64,000 nt of DNA from Plantago major (Eukaryota; Streptophyta; Magnoliopsida; Lamiales; Plantaginaceae): the NCBI GenBank assembly GCA_026545765.1, contig CM048839.1, positions 89,728,414 through 89,792,413 of the forward strand. Direction: 5' to 3'. Positions within the stretch are counted from its first letter, which is position 1, and each line of letters begins with the position of its first letter. The position numbers and the translations under genes were made by a program. The notes beneath the pieces were generated by a model. That model was not told the DNA's origin, ran no database searches, and saw only the letters and a program-made list of their open reading frames with translations. Positions 12,254 through 23,763 of the stretch are shown piece after piece.

Positions 12254-12340
12254 ATGGCTCGTGTCATTAGTGTTGCTTAAATGGAACAAACCATCTGCTC
12301 AAGGGTTTCCCACATATATCAGGTATTTTCTGGGGATTGA
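12254..12340 (+). promoter_or_regulatory. Two abutting upstream ORFs in the leader of the acetyltransferase mRNA
   Basis: After the leader-intron acceptor (TTGCCAG, ending at 12247), an 8-codon ORF runs from ATG 12254 to TAA 12280. A 19-codon ORF starts at the very next base (ATG 12281) and stops at TGA 12338-12340, 14 bases before the main ATG at 12355. If the leader intron 11331-12247 is removed, an ATG at about 11310 in the first exon (MLRLRFQ) reads in frame into the first uORF. Short uORFs this close to the main start commonly lower translation; an effect here is inferred only. Confidence 0.45.
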
Positions 12341-12354
12341 TTCAGAAATCATCA

Positions 12355-14380
12355 ATGGTAAATGTAAGAGGTCCCTGCCATCCAAATATTTCTTATAGGC
12401 CCATAAGACCATCTGATCTACCTGTTCTCGAGAAAATTCATGGGGACTTGTTTCCAATAAGGTCAGCTTATCTCTTTCGCGGTCCTTAAATAAAGAAGGC
12501 TATGTTGGAAACCATAATGTTTCCTGATGAGCATCTTATGATCCTGTAGATATGAATCTGAGTTCTTCCAAAACGTTGTCAATGGACGTAATATTGTGTC
12601 ATGGGGAGCTGTTGATCAGAGTCAACCCACTCCGCAGAGCGACGAACTTATTGGATTTGTTACTGCACGAATTGACCCCGCAAGAGATAGTGAGGTGAGC
12701 CTTTGGTGGACTCTCCCTTACTTCACATGTTCTTTGAAAATATCTATATTTATGATAACTCAGTTCTTCTGAATTAAATACTAGTAATTTAGTTATACCA
12801 CTGTTCATTTTTGCTATTATGTAGTATATGTTTTTAAGTGAGCTTTCATTTCCTTGCAGATAGAAGACTTGCTCAGCTTTGACTCATCAAAAGCAGCCCA
12901 ATCGCTAGTTTATATTTTAACCCTGGGGGTAGTAGAGTCCTACAGAAATTTGGGAATAGGCAAGTTCTCGATGTCCGTTACCCTATTGCTAAACTTCTTG
13001 TCATGATATTACTTTAATTTGTGTTAAAAATAATTGATGGACTAATTCTCTGGGATATTCTTTCCAGCCAGCTCTTTAATCAATGAAGTTCTAAAGTATG
13101 CCTGCAAAATTCCGACTTGCCGTGCTGTATATCTACATGTAATCTCGTATAATAATCCAGCCATACTTTTATACAAGAAAATGTCATTTCAGTGCTTGCG
13201 GAAGTTGTACAATTTTTATTTCATCAACGGGCAGCAGTATGATTCATACCTGTTCGTCTACTATGTCAATGGTGGTCGATCGCCTTGCTCCCCACTGTAA
13301 GTGAAATATCCCCACTAACTTATAACTGTAAAAACTCCTTTTTATCTGTAAAGAATCAGAATTGAAGATTTGATTAATTAAAGCCAATATCTTGTCTAAT
13401 GATTTAAACTTTATTTACTACTACTTCGGTAGGGTACCCCTCCCATTAGACCCATTCGTTGAACCTATTGAGTTTCTCTTTTTTAATATTTTGGGAAAGT
13501 ATGACAAAAGTTGCATGATGTCAAAAATAGGCCGAAAGTGTGGAGCATGAAAACTTGGCAACGTTTGCTAATGAAAAGTAGTTGAAGTTTGAGTGTTTCA
13601 GACCATATTCTGGAAGATTGATTGTATAAATTAATTATCCTAATAATATTATCAATTTAATAGAGGTAAGAACTTAGTAAAGTAATGAGGATAATTGGGG
13701 AAAAATACAAAGGTTTGAAAGATAATTTAAGCCGATTATTAGATAATAATCGAATAACACAGTATGCAGTCGCTGTTCCAAACCTGCTGCTTGACAGGTT
13801 AAAAATAAGCATTTTAATGAAAAAATGTAAATAGTGCTCTATCTCTTCCCTTTTTTTCCGAACTTCCTAAATATGTGATAAATGACTAAGCATTTGCTTC
13901 AAATAAAAGATGTTGAAAGTAGTTCTAGAAAGGAATCAAATTAAATATATTGTCAGGAGTGTATAGAGAAAGTTTTGTTCACCTAAACTCATTATGCTCA
14001 TGATTGAGTGGTTATTTGTTGAAAAAGGTGCTCGCCCACACTTGCTTTGGTTAATATTTCAACAACTTCCTGATAATTTTGGTTAATTGATTATCACTTG
14101 CTTCTCTGGTGTACATCATCACCTTTTTCCTAATGTTAACTTAGACTCTTGGTTATATATTGTATATCTGAATGTCTGCTGCGTATCTTGCAGAGAACTT
14201 GCCACAATATTCATTACTTACGCAAAGAGTGGACTCAAGTCTATGGCTGCGAAGCTGTGGAGTAAAGAGGAAAGGAAGATTTCTAGATGGTCACAATGTA
14301 AAGAATCCGGTTACCTTCTACCCACAGTGCATAGCAAGAGGATCATGACATCGGAGGTTCCTATATCTCAGTTTGTTTAA
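12355..14380 (+). CDS. NAA60: GNAT N-alpha-acetyltransferase, NAA60/MCC1 type
   Basis: Five coding exons are read as 12355-12461, 12550-12694, 12860-12959, 13068-13296 and 14194-14380. The total is 768 bp, 255 residues, with phases that close exactly. The protein starts MVNVRGPCHPNISYRPIRPS and contains YESEFFQNVVNGRNIVSW, then the acetyl-CoA-binding GNAT motif A in LGVVESYRNLGIASSLI, then YLHVISYNNPAILLYKKMSF and NGGRSPCSPL. These match plant NAA60 (At5g16800) and its paralogue MCC1 (At3g02980). NAA60 enzymes acetylate N-termini of membrane proteins; the Arabidopsis enzyme is reported at the plasma membrane, and a C-terminal amphipathic stretch after residue 195 would fit membrane attachment. 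Intron 3 uses a GC donor (G/GCAAGT at 12960). The leader has an intron and uORFs. The choice of NAA60 over MCC1 rests on likeness and gene order. Confidence 0.9.
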
Positions 14381-16170
14381 ATCTGTTCTTTCACATATCA
14401 ATGATTCAGGCACTGTGTTTGAAGACACAATCATGTAAGAAGTTCTGTCTCATGAGTTTTTTCGCATGCCCTTGTGCTTAAAGCTAGAACTTTGTTGAAG
14501 CCTACCCATTGAGAGCACTATGTTCAACCTTATCACTTTAGGCTTTAGCATGTGAACCAGCTGTTGTGTGTATGTGACAATGCATGGACTTACTCTGTGT
14601 GAAATCAAGTTGGACGTATGTAGTAAGCTTGTAATTTGCATGACTGTTTCTTCATTATTCTTGAATCTTTAAAGTTGGACAGAAATATAGTTGCGAAAGG
14701 TGATTCTTGGACGAGAGCCATTATATTTTCTAATCATGGCGACGTTTGTGGCATCTGTTTTTTCAGTGGGCGCAAGATGTAAATGTTAAACTTTGAGAAT
14801 ATATCAGCTAGTACATTTATAAGCAATTTGTACAATACTAATGTTGTCTGTATGAAAAACATGTACAGAAGTTCCAATAGCTCTACTTTACTTACAAACA
14901 AGAGGCATCAAAGTATCAAATATCTGATAAGTGTTGATTCAAGAAATAACTTCAATCAAATGGTACTGTATAGCAACACCTTTAAAACTTATAGGTGCGG
15001 GGTTTATACCTCTTCTCGAGACTACAGCCAAGTGACATATGATTGTCAACAATACATGACATATCATACTTCTCCGTCTCAAGCAAAACCTCAGTAACCT
15101 TGTTTATTTTCTGCTCCAATATAGAAACCGCAAGTCATCTTCTGAAAAAACCAACTCCCTAAAGGTTTTCAATTTGAGTTCCCAAGTCTCATTGCATAAT
15201 GAATTAACAACATGAACCACCTTAATGAACATCTTGGAAGTCATCTACACCCATCTCATCAACCGCATGAACATATTCTGCATAATTTCGGGTTTAACTG
15301 CGGAGGAATTCGGGTGAACATATAGTGAATTGGTAATTTGGTACATCCCGCGACTCAAACAATATTGTGCACAAAAATTAATTACCCGTGAAGTAATTGT
15401 AAGTAGACGATTTGAAATCGTAAACTACGGAGACATTCTCTCGAGGAATAAACTATGCTCTAATTGATCTATTTATAGAGTTAAGCTGAATTAGTTTGCA
15501 AGTAATTAAACTTCATTTTAGGTTTTACTGTCATACTGTTAGCCAATCATTCCTGGACTAATTTTATTTACTGTCTTGCTGAAATCATGTGATATATAGC
15601 TCATACTGTTAGACATTAGACTGTTAGACAGATGGCTAGACAGAGTTGTAAATTTTTTGTCAATGCAATTCCATTATATATGTTCTATAGGATATATCAT
15701 GAATGTCTCTGGTTTTGTGTTGAAAGTTAAATGTTCTTCGCCTACATCATGGGAGTAATTAGCATTCTTGTAGGAATGCCATGAAGAACATTTTTACATT
15801 AATAGTCAGCCATATTCAACCAATCCGCTGCGGTTTGGAAAAAAAACATACATACCATGGTTAACAATTAGGATAAACCGCCATAGGTGGGTGGCCTATG
15901 ACGGTTAGAATTTTGTAAAACAAATGTCATCAAACTTCACCCCTTACATTTTGTGGTATTTTTAAATATAATTTTTACAATTTATTTAAGCTTATAGACT
16001 ATAATTACTAGTAATTTGTAGTCAAACTTCACTTGCAAACTCATATTCTACCATTAAAATGGTATAAATTGGGGTATAATATTTGTAAGCATTTATAATA
16101 TGTCTTGTGAAAAAGAAACAGGAGGGAAAAAGAAAACAACTAGAGAAGGAAAAATGGGAAGAAAAAAACA
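14381..16170. other. 3' flank and intergenic DNA, no gene seen
   Basis: The first 300-400 bases are probably the 3' UTR of the acetyltransferase gene. The rest is AT-rich with no coding signal that I trust. An open stretch at 14783-15097 has no recognisable domain, and its composition matches the non-coding flanks. Confidence 0.6.
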
Positions 16171-16241
16171 TGCACCAGCCGGCAATCGAACCCGGGTCTG
16201 TACCGTGGCAGGGTACTATTCTACCACTAGATCACTGGTGC
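16171..16241 (-). tRNA. tRNA-Gly (anticodon GCC)
   Basis: On the minus strand the 71-nt sequence begins GCACCAGTGATCTAGTGGTA and ends GGCTGGTGCA. The 7-bp acceptor stem is perfect (GCACCAG with CTGGTGC). The A-box-like TGATCTAGTGG and B-box GGGTTCGATTG are present, and the anticodon loop reads CTGCCAC with GCC. A run of seven T follows within a few bases of the 3' end, a normal pol III terminator. It differs from the usual plant tRNA-Gly(GCC) at two places I can see. Position 10 is A, which still pairs. The last T-stem pair, normally G53-C61, is G-G. The locus may be a decayed or weak copy. Confidence 0.85.
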
Positions 16242-16865
16242 TGTGTTGGGAGCAACAAGAACCATGAACTACATGTCCTTGACTCTTAAATCGACAACAA
16301 GGACCCTTGATCTTAAACAAAATCAGGTAGACACAAGCACTGCACGAGTTGAATATATAAGAGTTGTCTTTGAAGTTCGGTTCTGCTCATGAGTATTAAC
16401 ACAACGGCACTTTGAGCAAAACTTGAATGTCAGCTAGACAGCACATAAAGCAAACCTTGTGTCGATTGGAGCAGTGGAAAAGTATGCATTATAACAACAC
16501 TAAGACAATTTCGCAGCAACAAAGAACAGCACAACCAAAATATCCCTACAGGACACGAAGGTTCAAAGCAGAGCGTTCATTTTAGCATAAGAACAATTAT
16601 CAATGTAATGAAGTATGGGGATGACATAAGCGACTAAGATTATGATGGAACGCATCATTTCCCAAACTGTTGAAACCAAGATATGGCATTATTAAGAGTA
16701 AAGACATACAACGAGCTCCCAAAAGGAACTTGCAAGAACAGGATCTTCCTGGTTAACTTGAAAATCTAAACAAAGCTTCATCACCCGACAGTCAACATCA
16801 CATTTATCAGTGTTATTGACTCGTACAACTCCCCAATTCCACAAGAACTCATAGGTCATAACAAC
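16242..16865. other. Intergenic and 3' flank of ITPK1
   Basis: No gene is seen. The part nearest 16865 is probably the 3' UTR of the minus-strand ITPK1 gene. Confidence 0.5.
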
Positions 16866-17825
16866 CTACACAGATTCACTAACCTCCCTCTGCTGCACAA
16901 TGTCCAGGAAGAAATCAGTCAGCATTGTCTCGTAACCTGGCATCTTCGCATACCCCGGAAAGTAATTTATATCGATAACAAGATACTTGTCTCCGTCCCT
17001 GCTATCCCTTATCATATCATAGTTAAACAGGTTAAGCCCCAAACCCTGCCTCATCTCACTAGAAACTTCGTTCAGGAAGTCCATCGGAGGCAACTCAGCA
17101 GACTCAAGCCGCTCAGCAATGCTTGCATCACTCTGATCCTGAGCAGTCAAATTCGATATCTGCGAAAATGGCAAACACTTCTCCGAAGCAGCCACTTTCG
17201 TCTTGCAAATGTCAGGCAAAGACTTCCTCTTGACACACCTAACGTGCCTACCCGCCACGTAAACCTTAAAAACAACACCTCCATGGTTGACAAACTCCTG
17301 CAACACAAACGGAGGCTCTAACTCCAAACCGCCCAAACCCTCTTGTTCAAACACCAAGTACATCTGATGCGAACCCACACTCCCATTCGCCATCAGAGGC
17401 TTCGCAATCACCGGAAACTCCATGCTTTTCGACTTCTGGCAGTCCAAAAGGCCTTCAGGACTTTCAACAAACACCTGGTAGGGAGTCTTGACAGACGATT
17501 GGCTAGTGATTTTGAGCTCGTCAATCACTTGGAGCATGGTCTTCCGATTGTGGAGGCGCTGGATTGCGACGGGCTCGTCGATGATAACGAGGTTCGGGCA
17601 CCGAGAACGCAGTTCTTGCAATTGATCGGTCCATTCCGAATCGTAGGACTTGTGGATGACGCAATCGAAAGGCCCCTGATCGATCAAGGGTTTGTCGAAT
17701 TCAATTGGGATTAGATCGATCCCTCGTTCCTTGGCGAGATTGAGGAGAGCTGGCTGCATAAAGGTATCGACTTTCTTGGGCTCGAAGGCGTATCCAATTC
17801 GAAATGTGGTTGGTTTCTCTGCCAT
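16866..17825 (-). CDS. ITPK1: Inositol-tetrakisphosphate 1-kinase 1
   Basis: A single uninterrupted frame of 319 residues, the usual length for plant ITPK1, which is also intronless in Arabidopsis (At5g16760). An N-terminal substrate-binding lobe spans about residues 8-90 (RIGYAFEPKKVDTF). The ATP-grasp domain spans about 105-310, with the nucleotide-binding phrase FPVIAKPLMANGSVGSHQMY, the QEFVNHGGVVFKVYVAG strand-turn, and the metal- and substrate-binding DINYFPGYAKMPGYE near the C-terminus. The family phosphorylates inositol tris- and tetrakisphosphates on the way to InsP6, and plant ITPK1 also makes InsP7 from InsP6, linking it to phosphate sensing. All key motifs are intact. The ATG at 17825 is preceded by a plausible short leader. 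A large retrotransposon sits 655 bp upstream. Confidence 0.97.
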   Translation of the reverse strand: MAEKPTTFRIGYAFEPKKVDTFMQPALLNLAKERGIDLIPIEFDKPLIDQGPFDCVIHKSYDSEWTDQLQELRSRCPNLVIIDEPVAIQRLHNRKTMLQVIDELKITSQSSVKTPYQVFVESPEGLLDCQKSKSMEFPVIAKPLMANGSVGSHQMYLVFEQEGLGGLELEPPFVLQEFVNHGGVVFKVYVAGRHVRCVKRKSLPDICKTKVAASEKCLPFSQISNLTAQDQSDASIAERLESAELPPMDFLNEVSSEMRQGLGLNLFNYDMIRDSRDGDKYLVIDINYFPGYAKMPGYETMLTDFFLDIVQQREVSESV

Positions 17826-17937
17826 TTTCAGAACTCGAAAGAATCAGATGAGTAGTAAATGGGCTTATGGGAAGTGTGATTAACTCAATTCAACTCAAAT
17901 GGGAATGGATGGGTTTAAAATTATCGAAGAAGAACCC

Positions 17938-17946
17938 AATTTATAG
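17938..17946 (-). promoter_or_regulatory. TATA-like box of ITPK1
   Basis: On the minus strand CTATAAATT lies about 115 bp upstream of the ATG, which would give a leader of roughly 85 bases. A second TATAAAT further up (about 18113-18120) is an alternative. Neither start is proven. Confidence 0.4.
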
Positions 17947-18479
17947 ATTTCTGAGAATAAAAATCAAATCTTTTTCAACAAATGATGATGCTTGCTTCTT
18001 TTTCTTGATTGGATTAAAGTTATTTGTCTTCTAAGGCTGATGGAATAAATTTGTGGAGGAGGCGTAAGGAGAAATGGTTTCTTTCCAGATCGTGTAACCG
18101 ACGGGCATATTTCAAATTTATAGTATTACTAGTACTAGTATAGAACAGAGTACACAAGATTCGGTATAATCCATCCTCAATTCTTCTTCTTCTTTTTAGT
18201 TCAAAAGGAAATTCTTCTTTTCTTCTTAGTTCCATTCAATGAATAGATGCTTAGCAAGCCGGTAATGGGGCATTGGATGCCTTTGAATTGTTTAAGGATA
18301 CTTTGTGGGCTGACTTTATCATCAACTTTTTACAATTGATTCGATAGCATTTCATACCGAAAAAGTCTAGTAAAATACCTAATTTTTCTATACAATAGTA
18401 AAGGTCACATTAGACTAGTATAAGTTATATGGGGAAATTAATGTTATGTCTGTGAGTTTTTATAACTGAGGTATGTTGT

Positions 18480-19379
18480 TGTTAATACGAAAATATGTCC
18501 AATCCGTCATAGGCACCTTTGGAACGAATCCTGAGGCGTCTCAAGTTGTCTAAAGGATCCGATACACTATGATCCGACCCATAGGTCCGACCCTAGGTCC
18601 CTCAGGTCCGACCCACCTAGGTCCGACCCTCCCTAGGAGAGAGGAACAGAGGGCTTGAACGATACTGGGTCGGACCCATCTAGGTCCGATACGGACGATC
18701 ATTCGGACCCAACATGACAATCTCACAAGCAACCAAGTAAACTGGCACTAGAGAGTAGGGAGGTCCGAGCCATAAGGTCCGAATCGGAAGAGTTGGGCAA
18801 ACTTAGGGAAGTACCCCATAGACATTTAATATGGTCCGGACCAAGCGTCCGGACCGACCTCTTCGGACCTTGACCCTCGGTAGACTATGTCACACCCTCT
18901 AAAAACTCTCTTGATAATGACTAAACTACCCCTAAAAGCCCAAAGTGGGATGGGGCAAGTGTCATTAATGGGCCATGGGCCTATCAAGGCGTTAGGCTCA
19001 ATCTAGGCCTTACACTTGGCACGATCTGATGGAACCCTCCCAATTGGGGTGAAATCTATATATAGGGCACACATCCCCATGATAATGGTAAGCAAGAATT
19101 ACTTCCAAACCTAGACTATTGTACAGAGTAGATCTTCAGTCTCTCTTAAGTAAAGTCTCAAACCGGTTTGACACTTAGCAAACCGGGTCCTAACCCCCCC
19201 TCTAAGCTACTTGTGCAGGTCCTTACGCATCGCCTCTTACCAGTACGACGGTTCTTACGGGCTCTTACTCTTTGGTTCTTACAAGCAAGGTGGTTCTTAC
19301 TCAAAGGTGGTCTAGGTACTTAGAGTGAAGAAAAGCAAGGAAAATTCATTAAGTGGTTGGGGGACTTTTACCCTCAACA
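18480..19379 (+). repeat. 5' LTR of the Tat element
   Basis: 900 bp, TGTTAATACG at the start and CCCTCAACA at the end. A TATATATAG box at 19057-19065 suits an LTR promoter. The U3 part is packed with GGTCCGACC-like short repeats (18570-18860). Confidence 0.92.
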
Positions 19380-19430
19380 TTTTGGCGCCGTCTGTGGGAA
19401 TCTTTACGAAAAGTTCTGTTCTCTTCAGTA

Positions 19431-21313
19431 ATGGCAAGAACAAGAACGTCCTTAAGAATCAACGCTACTGCAATTAGCACGCCTGCTCCAAGGCTAAGAG
19501 GTAGACCTCCCACTAGAAGAGGAAGGGTGGCAGGAACTCCTCCAAGAAACACGATGGACTGTCTAAGCGATGGCCACACCGCCAGTCTCTCTTCAGATGA
19601 GGAAAGAGCCGTTGATCCTCCAATAAGGACTCAGGTACTCGGGGTCGAAGGCCAAATTCCTCCGCCAGGAACACATGGTCCTCCTCCAGGAAGAAACTTT
19701 ACCCTTCCAAATGGGTAGATCATTCGTCCAAGCGAGTTCAGGATGAATGAGAATCAGTTTGGCCTCTTACTCACCACTATTCAAGGGTGCTTTGGATCAA
19801 ACAACCTCCAGCCTCCTCAACCCACTCCTCCTTTGGCAATTCCGAGACAAGCTGAACCCGCACAATCAAGGAATGAACATCGTCCTATCCAACAAAGGCT
19901 GGGGGAACCAGCTCAACAGGAGGATCTAAGGAACCTTCTTAACAAAAGGGCCGCTCATGAACAGCGGGAGAGAAGTCCGGTAATGCCACGGGTAGACAAA
20001 GTTGGAACTAGTCGGCGTTGAGCACAATAACAAGCACCAAGAGATCGTGTGGCGGAGAGCATCTCAATAGTCCCTCTCAATGACCTTCCCCCCAGATGTG
20101 GCCATCAACCCCAGGACTGGTGAGAAGCTAACCGCTGAGCATGATTTATGTCCAACAAAAGGCCTTGGAAACACAAATCGCCACTCTGAGCAAGATGGTG
20201 AAGACACATGAGAAGGTAACTCTTAGAGCTCCCAATCCTTTATGTGACGAGATCAGGAAGGAAAGGAAACGCCCTGACTCCACTATCCCAAATCTCGAGC
20301 ACTATTACGGAGATACTTGTCCTGTGGGGCACCTTACTAGATATGAAAGTAAGATGGAGACCAACGGCTTGAATGACAACATGAAAGCTCTCAACTTCTA
20401 CACTACACTCTTTGGGGAAGCGATGGATTGGTGGACCTCACTGCTTAATGGTTCCATCAAGTCCTATGCGGATATCGCTTCCCTCTTCCTGAAAAGATTT
20501 GAGAAAGCAAAGAAGAGAAAGAGGTCAGTTGAGCACCTAGAAGGAATAATCCAGAAAGAGCATGAGGACCTTAGGACCTTTCTTGATCGTTTCAATGTCG
20601 AAGTACGCCAGGTAGAACCTCATAGCATCAAAGAACGGGTCCGACACCTATATGCCAACACTTACAACGATGATCTCAGAAGAAAGCCCTCCAACGAAGA
20701 AATCACAACTGAAAATTACTTGGAAGATATCTGTGAAGGAGTCTTGTATGGAGAAGAGTATAGACGAAATGTCCTGATAAGAGCTGGAGCCAAAAAGGGA
20801 AAAGAGCAAGTAAGACAAGAACCTCCTCCTCGTCAGGGAAAGTTTGAACAAAAAAGGGAACTTAGAGATAAGAGGGAATTCCGCAGAGAGAGGACTCCTC
20901 CAAGGAGATACGCCGAGTATACTCGCCTCAACAGACCAAGATCCGACATCTTGGCTTCCATCGTTGAGAAAAACTTGGATATACAATGGCCAAAACCTAC
21001 GAGGAGCAACAAGAAGAACAAAACTTCTAAGGATTACTGTAGGTTCCATAAGCAAAAAGGTCACTCAACGGAAGACTGTGTCCAGTTGAAGACAGAAATA
21101 GAAGGAATGATAAGGAGCGGAAAGCTGAAAGAACCTATATATGAGGAGGAACCTTCTAGACACCAGAAGAATGAACAAAGAAGGGAGGAGAGTGGTTCGG
21201 AACCTCCGACAGGATCCTTACCGCCACCTCCAGCAGAGATCCCACCGCAGCACGTACGCCCAAAGATACCGAGGGTACCACGAGGATATGGAGATGGAAA
21301 ACCTCCCCTATAG
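19431..21313 (+). CDS. gag region of the Tat element
   Basis: An N-terminal Pro/Gln-rich stretch (about 19431-20040) is followed by the gag core (20141-21313). The retrotransposon gag domain is recognisable by MKALNFYTTLFGEAMDWW, LFLKRFEKAKKRKRS and LRTFLDRFNVEV. A basic Arg/Lys-rich region and a Cys/His knuckle, CRFHKQKGHSTEDC, come next, then a Pro-rich tail. In living relatives this product packages the RNA into particles. The element is treated as disabled. Confidence 0.85.
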
Positions 21314-21399
21314 CGGAGTTATCAATGCCATTGCAGGAGGTCCAACTGGGGGAGACAGTCGAAGCGCGAGGGAAAGGACCGCGCAACACTTGAGAAACA

Positions 21400-22007
21400 A
21401 CGATAGATCCTATGCTCCTTCAGCTCTGAAGGGCATAAACGCCATCACCTTCGATGATAGCGAAATCCCTCCACCACCGTCTGGTGGAGGAGATCTCAAG
21501 GACCCCGACGTTCCTTTGGTTGTGTCTCTAGTTATCGCCACTTACAAGGTCAACAAAGTACTCGTCGACACAGGAAGTTCTTCCAATGTCATCTCTAAGA
21601 GGACCGTGGAACAAATGCACTTAGGTCGTATTCAGTATGGGCGTGTATATACTTCCTTGGTGGGTTTTGGAGGATCTGTAGAACGTCCCATTGGGAGTAT
21701 ACCACTACAAGTCTCCATGGGCACCTTTCCGACAAGAGTGACTGAGACAATCCTCTTTGTGGTGGTCGATAGCACCTTTGACTACAACGTGATCTTGGGC
21801 CGTCCGGAACTTAATCAATTCAGGGCAATCGCGTCTCCCCTACACAACAGGGTAAAGTTTCCAACCCCGAACGGCGTGGGCGAAGAAGTGGGAAATGTAA
21901 GAGAAGCTTGGGAATGTTACATCATGTCAACCAGGGGAGCCACAATACCCGTTCTTTCGGTCATTAAGAGACCCAGGAGCCCTCCTCCTGCGGCTCTTAC
22001 CCCATGA
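21400..22007 (+). CDS. Aspartic protease region of the Tat element
   Basis: The catalytic motif VLVDTGSSSNVIS is near 21560 and the second conserved turn NVILGRPELNQF near 21790, both typical of Ty3/gypsy protease. In the family the enzyme cleaves the gag-pol polyprotein. It lies in the normal place between gag and reverse transcriptase. Confidence 0.85.
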
Positions 22008-22258
22008 AGGGAGAAATTGGTGTTGGGTCGCTCAAGGAAAAGTTCCCTAAGACTGCCAGGATAGAGCCTCATGAAGCCCTGAAAGAGGTTCAGTTGATTG
22101 AGGGGGATTCAGAAAAGATAACCCGGATCGGAACAGAGATGAGCATGAAAGTAGAGATAAAGCTCATCACATGCCTTCGAGACAACCACGAGATCTTTGC
22201 CTAGAGCACAGATGACCTTAAGGGAATAGACCCAAGGATCACGGTTCACCGCCTAAAC

Positions 22259-23671
22259 ATGGATCCGACGGTAAAACATATCCGACAAAAGAGGAAGAAT
22301 TTTGGGCCTGTTGAGGATGCTATCATAGCAGGAGAGGTGGACAAATTGATGAAAGCAGGACATATCGAAGAAGTCAGATATTCCGATTGGGTCTGTAACG
22401 TGGTCCTCGTCGAAAAGGCTCCAGGAAAGTGGAGAATGTGTCATGACTTCACTAGACTCAACAAGTTTTGTCCAAAGGATCCTTATCCATTACCCCGCAT
22501 AGACCAGCTGGTTGATTCCACCGCAGGATGTGCACTCCTAAGCTTCATGGACGCATATCAAGGCTTCTACCAAATCAGGATGGCCCAGGAAGACATCAAG
22601 AAGACGGCCTTCACGGCGGAGGGTCATCGCTGCAAGGTCATGCCTTTTGGCCTCAAGAACGCAGGTGCTACATACCAACGACTGGTAAATAAGATGTTCA
22701 AAGAAGAGTTGGGAAAAACCATGGAAGTCTATGTGGATGATATGCTTGTAAAAAGCAAGACTGAAGAGGAGCACATCGAGCATCTCAACAATTGCTTTTC
22801 CATCCTTAGGAAATACGGGATGAAGTTAAACCCTGAAAAATGTACGTTCGGGGTAAAGGGAGGAAAGTTCCTTGGCTACATGGTCACAGAGAGAGGTATC
22901 AGCGCTAACCCGGAGAAAATAAAGGCAATCCTGGACTTACCACAGCCAAGAACAATCAATGAAGTTCAGAAGCTTTTGGGAAGGGTGATGGCATTAAGTC
23001 GTTTTATCTCCAAGTCCGCCGATAAAAACTTACCCTTCTTCAAGATTCTAAGGAAAGGAGACAAGTTCGAGTGGACAAAGGAGTGCGAAGAGGCCTTGGA
23101 TAACTTGAAAAGTTACCTCCTCTCGCCACCCCTCTTATCTAAACTAGTAGAGGGCGAACCTCTTTACCTTTACCTAGCTACTACGGATGAAGCAATGAGT
23201 TCTGTATTGGTGGGGATACAAGGCGACGACCATTTACCAATCTACTACTTGAGCAAGGCCCTTGTGGGCTCTGAGGCCAGATATGTCAAGATCGAGAAGC
23301 TCGCCTTCGCGCTAGTTTACACTGCACGACGACTAAAGCCTTACTTCAAATCTCATCGGATTCTGGTCCTCACCAATGAACCACTCAAACATGTCCTAGG
23401 CAAGCCAGACCAGTCAGGACGTTTGTCCAAGTGGGCGATCGAACTAAGTGAATATGATATCGGGTATCAAGCTCCATCTGCCAAGAAAGCACAAGTTCTT
23501 GCCGACTTCCTGGTGGATTATCCGGAGGAAACAGAAGGAGAAACCAAAAGTCCACAAGAAGATGTGAGCCATGTCATGATCACTCAAGTAAAAGATTCCC
23601 TGGAGGAAGAAAAAGCAAAAGAGAACAGAGACACACGGAATAGTTTCCAAGTATCAAGAACCCATGGATGA
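22259..23671 (+). CDS. Reverse transcriptase and RNase H region of the Tat element
   Basis: An open stretch of 470 residues. RT blocks include GKWRMCHDFTRLNKFCPKD, LLSFMDAYQGFYQI, MPFGLKNAGATYQR and the active-site EVYVDDMLVKS. The RNase H-like tail starts around residue 290 (PLYLYLATTDEAMSSVL) and contains EKLAFALVYTARRLKPYF. The order and motifs are typical of chromodomain-less Tat elements. Confidence 0.9.
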   Translation: MDPTVKHIRQKRKNFGPVEDAIIAGEVDKLMKAGHIEEVRYSDWVCNVVLVEKAPGKWRMCHDFTRLNKFCPKDPYPLPRIDQLVDSTAGCALLSFMDAYQGFYQIRMAQEDIKKTAFTAEGHRCKVMPFGLKNAGATYQRLVNKMFKEELGKTMEVYVDDMLVKSKTEEEHIEHLNNCFSILRKYGMKLNPEKCTFGVKGGKFLGYMVTERGISANPEKIKAILDLPQPRTINEVQKLLGRVMALSRFISKSADKNLPFFKILRKGDKFEWTKECEEALDNLKSYLLSPPLLSKLVEGEPLYLYLATTDEAMSSVLVGIQGDDHLPIYYLSKALVGSEARYVKIEKLAFALVYTARRLKPYFKSHRILVLTNEPLKHVLGKPDQSGRLSKWAIELSEYDIGYQAPSAKKAQVLADFLVDYPEETEGETKSPQEDVSHVMITQVKDSLEEEKAKENRDTRNSFQVSRTHG

Positions 23672-23763
23672 TTCATTAGGTGAGGAACATGTTTCTCTAG
23701 ACGAGGCACCCAACACTTCGACACCTCATCTTCCGACAAGAAGGTGAAGACGAAAACCTACTT

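Noticed and set aside
14783-15097. 104-codon open frame downstream of the acetyltransferase gene
   Set aside because: No domain, AT-rich non-coding composition and no splice context.
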